From: an uncultured Erysipelotrichaceae bacterium
GTDB taxonomy: Bacteria; Bacillota_I; Bacilli_A; Erysipelotrichales; Erysipelotrichaceae
Direction: 5' to 3'
Assembly (NCBI GenBank): GCA_947167125.1
Contig: CAMVGT010000024.1
Coordinates: 1-37,034, forward strand
Length of the DNA: 37,034 nucleotides
Shown: positions 34,703-37,034 of the stretch, in pieces
Position numbering within the stretch: position 1 is the stretch's first letter
Layout: the number at the start of each line of letters is the position of its first letter
Notes under the pieces: model-generated
What the model was told of the DNA's origin: nothing
Seen by the model: the letters and a program-made list of their open reading frames with translations, nothing else
Database searches by the model: none
Program-made: the position numbers and the translations under genes

Positions 34703-34775
34703 GGGGTATTAGCTCAGCTGGGAGAGCGCATGGTTCGCAATCATGAGGTCACGGGTTCGATCCCCGTATGCTCCA
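34703..34775 (+). tRNA. tRNA-Ala, anticodon CGC
   Basis: It folds as a full cloverleaf of 73 nt. The acceptor is GGGGTAT/ATGCTCC with the alanine identity pair G3-U70, the D-arm is GCTC/GAGC, the anticodon stem CATGG/TCATG carries loop TTCGCAA (anticodon CGC, codon GCG), and the T-arm is ACGGG/CCCGT with TTCGATC. The discriminator is A, and the 3' CCA is not encoded. The following 2.3 kb looks like a mobile element, so the 3' end may be its attachment site. Confidence 0.95.
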
Positions 34776-34778
34776 CTT

Positions 34779-34806
34779 AAAAAAGCCTTTATTTAAGGGC
34801 TTTTTC
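34779..34806 (+). terminator. Terminator of tRNA-Ala
   Basis: AAAAAGCC (34780-34787) pairs with GGCTTTTT (34798-34805) around an A/T-rich loop. Confidence 0.8.
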
Positions 34807-34989
34807 TTTATACTCATGCAAGCATACTTTTTGAAAAAATCGTGATTTGGTGACAATTTGGTGACAGTAGCATAAAAAAATGGGTTTTTGGTGACAATTT
34901 AACCAGCATAAAAGGCGGTTGTTACCATCCTGAAAACTATCTTTTGAATCTTCATTTTCTTCTGTAAAACTGATTTTAGAGCATCCCAT
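34789..34989 (-). CDS. Doubtful 66-residue ORF at the element edge
   Basis: It starts with ATG after AGGGG at suitable spacing, but the second half runs through the GGTGACA direct repeats and into the tRNA terminator, where coding is unlikely. The protein is Cys-rich and unlike any family I know. It may be the remnant or read-through end of an integrase/excisionase region rather than a gene. Confidence 0.2.
   Translation of the reverse strand: MGCSKISFTEENEDSKDSFQDGNNRLLCWLNCHQKPIFLCYCHQIVTKSRFFQKVCLHEYKEKALK
34847..34911. repeat. Direct repeats next to the tRNA, possible integrase arm sites
   Basis: GGTGACA occurs at 34849, 34860 and 34890. TTGGTGACAATTT is repeated exactly at 34847 and 34888, and AGCATAAAA follows the second and third copies. 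Short direct repeats like these beside a tRNA 3' end are typical of recombinase arm-binding sites of integrative elements. No integrase gene is in the window. Confidence 0.5.
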
Positions 34990-35023
34990 ATTTACCCCTG
35001 TGCATGATTGTTACCAGCAAATA

Positions 35024-35048
35024 TAAAAAGGGCGGTTATTCCCGCCCT
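35024..35048 (-). terminator. Terminator of the 123-residue hypothetical gene
   Basis: Read leftward, AGGGCGG (35048-35042) pairs with CCGCCCT (35035-35029), loop GAATAA, then TTTTATATT. Confidence 0.8.
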
Positions 35049-35059
35049 GAGTAGTATTA

Positions 35060-35431
35060 CTACTGATTTTCGCTTTCGTACAAAGCAATTACCGCTTGTC
35101 TTTGGGTTAATTCAGAAAGATCTTTTTTCCCGAGTTCAGATAACATTTCCTCAATCTCCGAAGCACTCAGCATATCCTTCAATTTCAAATACTGGGAAGC
35201 TGTAATTTCTTCATCACTCACTTTATCACGCATGTATTCCGCTTCTCGCTGTTCGATAGCTTCACCTATCAATCGCAGATTGTCCCCGATGATTTGCCCG
35301 GCATAGGGAAGGTATTCGCTTGTACCGCCTTCCTGAATTCCATTAATCAGTTCTTCAACGATGAGTGCCAAACCGCCCAAATAACTAGGGATTTCCGATA
35401 AATCGGCTGAAACATAAGGGTTTTCATTCAT
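35060..35431 (-). CDS. Hypothetical acidic protein of the mobile element
   Basis: The family is not recognised. The 123-residue protein is soluble, acidic and mostly helical. A conserved-looking N-terminus (NENPYVSADLSEIP) is followed by helices rich in Glu and Leu, and the C-terminal part (DKVSDEEITASQYLKLKDML...SELGKKDLSEL) may form paired helices. The ATG at 35431 is preferred over one three codons upstream because AGAGG is properly spaced from it. It has its own terminator, and a putative plus-strand RNA with an inverted repeat lies over its upstream region, so antisense or repressor control is possible. Confidence 0.6.
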   Translation of the reverse strand: MNENPYVSADLSEIPSYLGGLALIVEELINGIQEGGTSEYLPYAGQIIGDNLRLIGEAIEQREAEYMRDKVSDEEITASQYLKLKDMLSASEIEEMLSELGKKDLSELTQRQAVIALYESENQ

Positions 35432-35460
35432 AATAAGCATCCTCTCTTTTAGGTTAGTGC

Positions 35461-35495
35461 GGATTGCTTAATTGTGTATAATAAAGAAGCAATCC
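35461..35495. promoter_or_regulatory. Inverted repeat around a perfect plus-strand -10
   Basis: GGATTGCTT (35461-35469) and AAGCAATCC (35487-35495) are perfect 9-nt arms 17 nt apart. Between them lies TATAAT (35477-35482) on the plus strand, with -35 TTAGTG 17 nt upstream (35454-35459). The minus-strand leader of the hypothetical gene crosses the same site, so one protein bound here could control both directions. Confidence 0.5.
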
Positions 35496-35558
35496 AAATT
35501 GCATTGTGTATGTGTGTATCTTGTTTGCTGACAGTTAACACATACACTTTTATTTTTT
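35489..35558 (+). ncRNA. Putative 70-nt plus-strand small RNA (countertranscript-like)
   Basis: Starting about 7 nt after the TATAAT at 35477-35482, the RNA would contain a perfect 10-bp stem GTGTATGTGT (35506-35515)/ACACATACAC (35538-35547) with a 22-nt loop, then TTTTATTTTTT. The T-tract exists only on this strand. It is antisense to the stretch between two minus-strand genes and to the 3' end of the RHH-like gene, as plasmid countertranscripts often are. Confidence 0.45.
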
Positions 35559-35738
35559 GTGTGAATCCTGACGAATCAAAGCCTTAATATAATGGCTCTT
35601 GTTTTCCTGTTCTTCCAGCCGTTCGATAATATCAGCATCCGTTTCCTTGTTAAGCAGCACTTGAAGGCGGTAATACTTTTCACGCATAAACTGCTGAATA
35701 TATTGTGACTGGTCAAACGTTCCTTTTTTCCTTGCTAT
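35550..35738 (-). CDS. Small ribbon-helix-helix-like protein, apparently with an ATA start codon
   Basis: The frame gives 62 residues reading ARKKGTFDQSQYIQQFMREK after the start, followed by a strand-helix-helix pattern (YYRLQVLLNKETDADIIERLEEQE) typical of small RHH regulators of mobile elements. No ATG, GTG or TTG lies at a sensible place: the open frame reaches a TTG at 35798, but that stretch contains the palindromic operator. An SD-like AAGGAAGG lies about 10 nt before the ATA at 35738. Either initiation is at ATA or the start codon has mutated. It is probably a DNA-binding autoregulator. Confidence 0.5.
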   Translation of the reverse strand: MARKKGTFDQSQYIQQFMREKYYRLQVLLNKETDADIIERLEEQENKSHYIKALIRQDSHKK

Positions 35739-35772
35739 TCTCCGATCACCTTCCTTTCTATACCAAACTATC

Positions 35773-35790
35773 ACATTATGCGCATAATGT
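35773..35790. promoter_or_regulatory. 18-nt perfect palindrome upstream of the RHH-like gene
   Basis: ACATTATGCGCATAATGT is fully self-complementary and lies about 35 bp upstream of the deduced start, close to a TATAGA that could be a -10. It is a likely operator, possibly for the RHH-like protein. Confidence 0.6.
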
Positions 35791-35817
35791 AAAAACAAAA
35801 AAAAGAAAAAACCATTT

Positions 35818-36153
35818 TTATAAATGGCTGATTTCTCTTAATACCAGTTTTCGGCAGTAACCATAATCAGAATATCCGTAAATCCGCATACATATTTGCC
35901 CCCACGTTTTCCCCTTCTGATGCATGCGTATCATATCCACAATCTGTTTATCAGCTATAGAATCTATAGCCATCTGTATAGCTTCCGCTTCTTCCAGTAA
36001 CCGCCTGTTTTCTTCTTCCAGCCTGTTTACCAGCTTGCGGAAAGAATCGGGCATATCAGCCCCGCCTGTATTTCGCAGTAATGAAATAAGAAGATTGTTT
36101 GATTCAACCGTCAGCATAATGTATTTCGGTTTTGCCAAGTCTTTCAGTTCCAT
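35818..36153 (-). CDS. Phage/element helix-turn-helix protein with a coiled coil
   Basis: The 111-residue protein has a helical coiled-coil centre (RKLVNRLEEENRRLLEEAEAIQ) and a C-terminal helix-turn-helix-like segment (IVDMIRMHQKGKTWGQICMRIYG, then YCRKLVLREI), resembling small late-gene or DUF1492-type regulators of prophages and conjugative elements. The start is placed at the ATG at 36153 (MELKDLAK); an ATG seven codons upstream is possible. Neither has an SD, and TATATT ends 6 nt before 36153. The family call is by eye only. Confidence 0.55.
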   Translation of the reverse strand: MELKDLAKPKYIMLTVESNNLLISLLRNTGGADMPDSFRKLVNRLEEENRRLLEEAEAIQMAIDSIADKQIVDMIRMHQKGKTWGQICMRIYGYSDYGYCRKLVLREISHL

Positions 36154-36174
36154 AAAAGAAATATAGCATTCCAT

Positions 36175-36673
36175 GCCAGGATTTTTACCCCTTCAAAATC
36201 TTCTTGTGCTTCGGTATCATTTATATATCCTTTCTTAACCACAGTTTCACCTTGGATGCATCTGCCTGCATCCTTTTTTTGTGGGTATACTTTGCTGATT
36301 TTTATGGGGGTATTCTATATAAAAACATCGCTTTTACGTGCAATGCCACCCGCCGCATCCCCCTTTTGAAAAATCAGCACCCATTGAAGGGGCGGGGGGG
36401 TAGGTATGCCGTCCCAATCCCTTCATACAGTCAAAAACAATTCATTTACAGAATGATTTCAATGCATTGTGACCGTTTCCCCCATCCCTTCCCGTTCGTC
36501 CTGTATCGGCTTAAAAACGGCATTTCAGGAAGTGTATAAAAAAAGAGAACTGCATACCATTTTCGGCATGCAGTCCCCCGTTAGAAAGGGGTTGTGCACC
36601 ATGCACTGATTTGCCTAAAAAGGCTATAACAACACAAGTTTTTCCAATTCCCGCCCGCTTCCGTCTTGTGCTA
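36175..36673. other. 500-bp intergenic stretch of the mobile element
   Basis: No convincing gene. It holds a G-rich tract, GGGGCGGGGGGG (36389-36400), several C-rich runs on the plus strand, a minus-strand terminator at 36538-36574 and CCCC/GGGG arms at 36575-36594. Such regions in conjugative elements can hold transfer or replication origins, but no known oriT or origin motif was recognised. Confidence 0.4.
36538..36574 (-). terminator. Terminator of the leftward transcript at the right edge
   Basis: Read leftward, ACTGCATGCC (36574-36565) pairs over 10 bp, one of them G-U, with GGTATGCAGT (36558-36549), followed by TCTC and a run of T. It closes the transcript carrying the 83-residue gene. 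Confidence 0.75.
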
Positions 36674-36925
36674 TTACCGTTTTAATTTAGCAAGCAAGCT
36701 TTCTTTCAATGCTTCCAGCTTCCGCTGTCTTGTCTGCTCTTCGGGTTTCAGCTTGGAAATTTCTGCGTTCCATGCTTCACGGTCGCTTACATACAGAGCA
36801 TGCGTTTTCTTCGCTTTTTCTCTGCATCTTTTCTTGTGCTCCTGATGTGCTTTCCAGCGTTTCCGCATCACAGGGTTGTCAGTCCATCCGAACCGTCTTG
36901 ATGCATCACGATATGATTTTTCCAT
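36674..36925 (-). CDS. Small basic, helical hypothetical protein
   Basis: Of 83 residues, more than a quarter are Lys or Arg. The tryptophan-containing first half (FGWTDNPVMRKRWKAHQEH) is followed by a charged helix (ISKLKPEEQTRQRKLEALKESL). It is not recognised; nucleic-acid binding is a guess from charge. The SD GAAGGAG overlaps the stop codon of the partial gene upstream, so the two are translationally coupled. Confidence 0.6.
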   Translation of the reverse strand: MEKSYRDASRRFGWTDNPVMRKRWKAHQEHKKRCREKAKKTHALYVSDREAWNAEISKLKPEEQTRQRKLEALKESLLAKLKR

Positions 36926-36928
36926 GTT

Positions 36929-37034
36929 CTACTCCTTCGGCATAAGTGATTCAACTTCATGAATCAGCCTGTACAACCAACCACAGTCAAAATCAAATGT
37001 GAGATTATGCACCTTTTCGTTTTCCCCTGTGATA
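36929..37034 (-). CDS. 3' end of a gene running off the window
   Basis: An open frame enters from the right edge and ends at TAG (36931-36929). The last 34 codons include VHNLTFDFDCGWLYRLIHEVESLMPKE. The product is not recognised. The ATG of the next gene lies 3 bp downstream and its SD overlaps this stop, which supports coding and an operon. Confidence 0.5.
   Translation of the reverse strand, partial: ITGENEKVHNLTFDFDCGWLYRLIHEVESLMPKE

Noticed and set aside
36389-36400. G-quadruplex at the G-rich tract
   Set aside because: Only two adjacent G runs are present, fewer than the four needed for a standard intramolecular quadruplex.
36204-36539. 111-codon plus-strand ORF in the element
   Set aside because: No SD, spans G/C-rich runs and inverted repeats, opposite in direction to all neighbouring genes, and no recognisable domain.

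Overview
The window reads as chromosome of a low-to-mid GC Firmicute. The closest impression is a gut or oral Erysipelotrichia-type anaerobe, because it combines a stand-alone butyrate kinase, BspA-type LRR proteins, GH4, GH32, a CcdA-TlpA fusion and a SHIRT-containing surface protein. That taxonomic call is inference; there is no rRNA to confirm it. About 34.7 kb is a compact core/accessory chromosome. The last 2.3 kb, beyond a tRNA-Ala, looks like the edge of an integrated mobile element.

Layout, left to right. 79-3393 (minus): pyrG-guaA nucleotide synthesis, with a promoter followed by a terminator hairpin in the pyrG leader (probable attenuator). 3410-6945 (minus): malQ-uppP-ccdA/tlpA operon. 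7091-9961 (plus): glycogen phosphorylase and a cyclophilin, divergent from malQ. 10035-12952 (minus): butyrate kinase, and a cytosolic LRR protein behind a promoter overlapped by a cre-like site. 13029-15446 (minus): luxS-mtnN-membrane nuclease-FMN-binding lipoprotein, a possible four-gene operon. 15525-16301 (plus): MBL-fold hydrolase, whose stop overlaps the stop of the next, convergent operon. 16298-20250 (minus): LRR protein, DUF2201/vWA protein and MoxR-like AAA+ ATPase, the best candidate for a poorly described system. 20309-22694: GH4 6-phospho-glycosidase divergent from an RpiR regulator, with a palindromic operator between them. 22701-23951: DacA-type carboxypeptidase. 24098-32075 (minus): GH32-like lipoprotein and a 2101-residue protein with 11 repeats of about 176 residues plus a SHIRT domain, probably a surface fructan or glycan binding/degrading pair. 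32375-34660: SDR oxidoreductase, an RNA-rich intergenic region, and an S66 (LdcA/MccF) peptidase. 34703-34775: tRNA-Ala(CGC). 34776-37034: mobile-element edge with small genes (RHH-like, HTH-like, hypothetical), palindromic operators and a putative plus-strand small RNA.

Themes. Carbon storage and glycan use (malQ, glgP, GH4, GH32, giant repeat protein) surround envelope genes (uppP, dacA, ldcA) and a LuxS/Pfs methyl cycle. At least five genes lack a Shine-Dalgarno and have a -10-like hexamer 6-9 nt before the start codon (buk, rpiR, dacA, SDR, the HTH gene), which suggests recurrent leaderless transcription alongside normal SD-led genes. All functional calls rest on motifs read by eye; no database search was possible.
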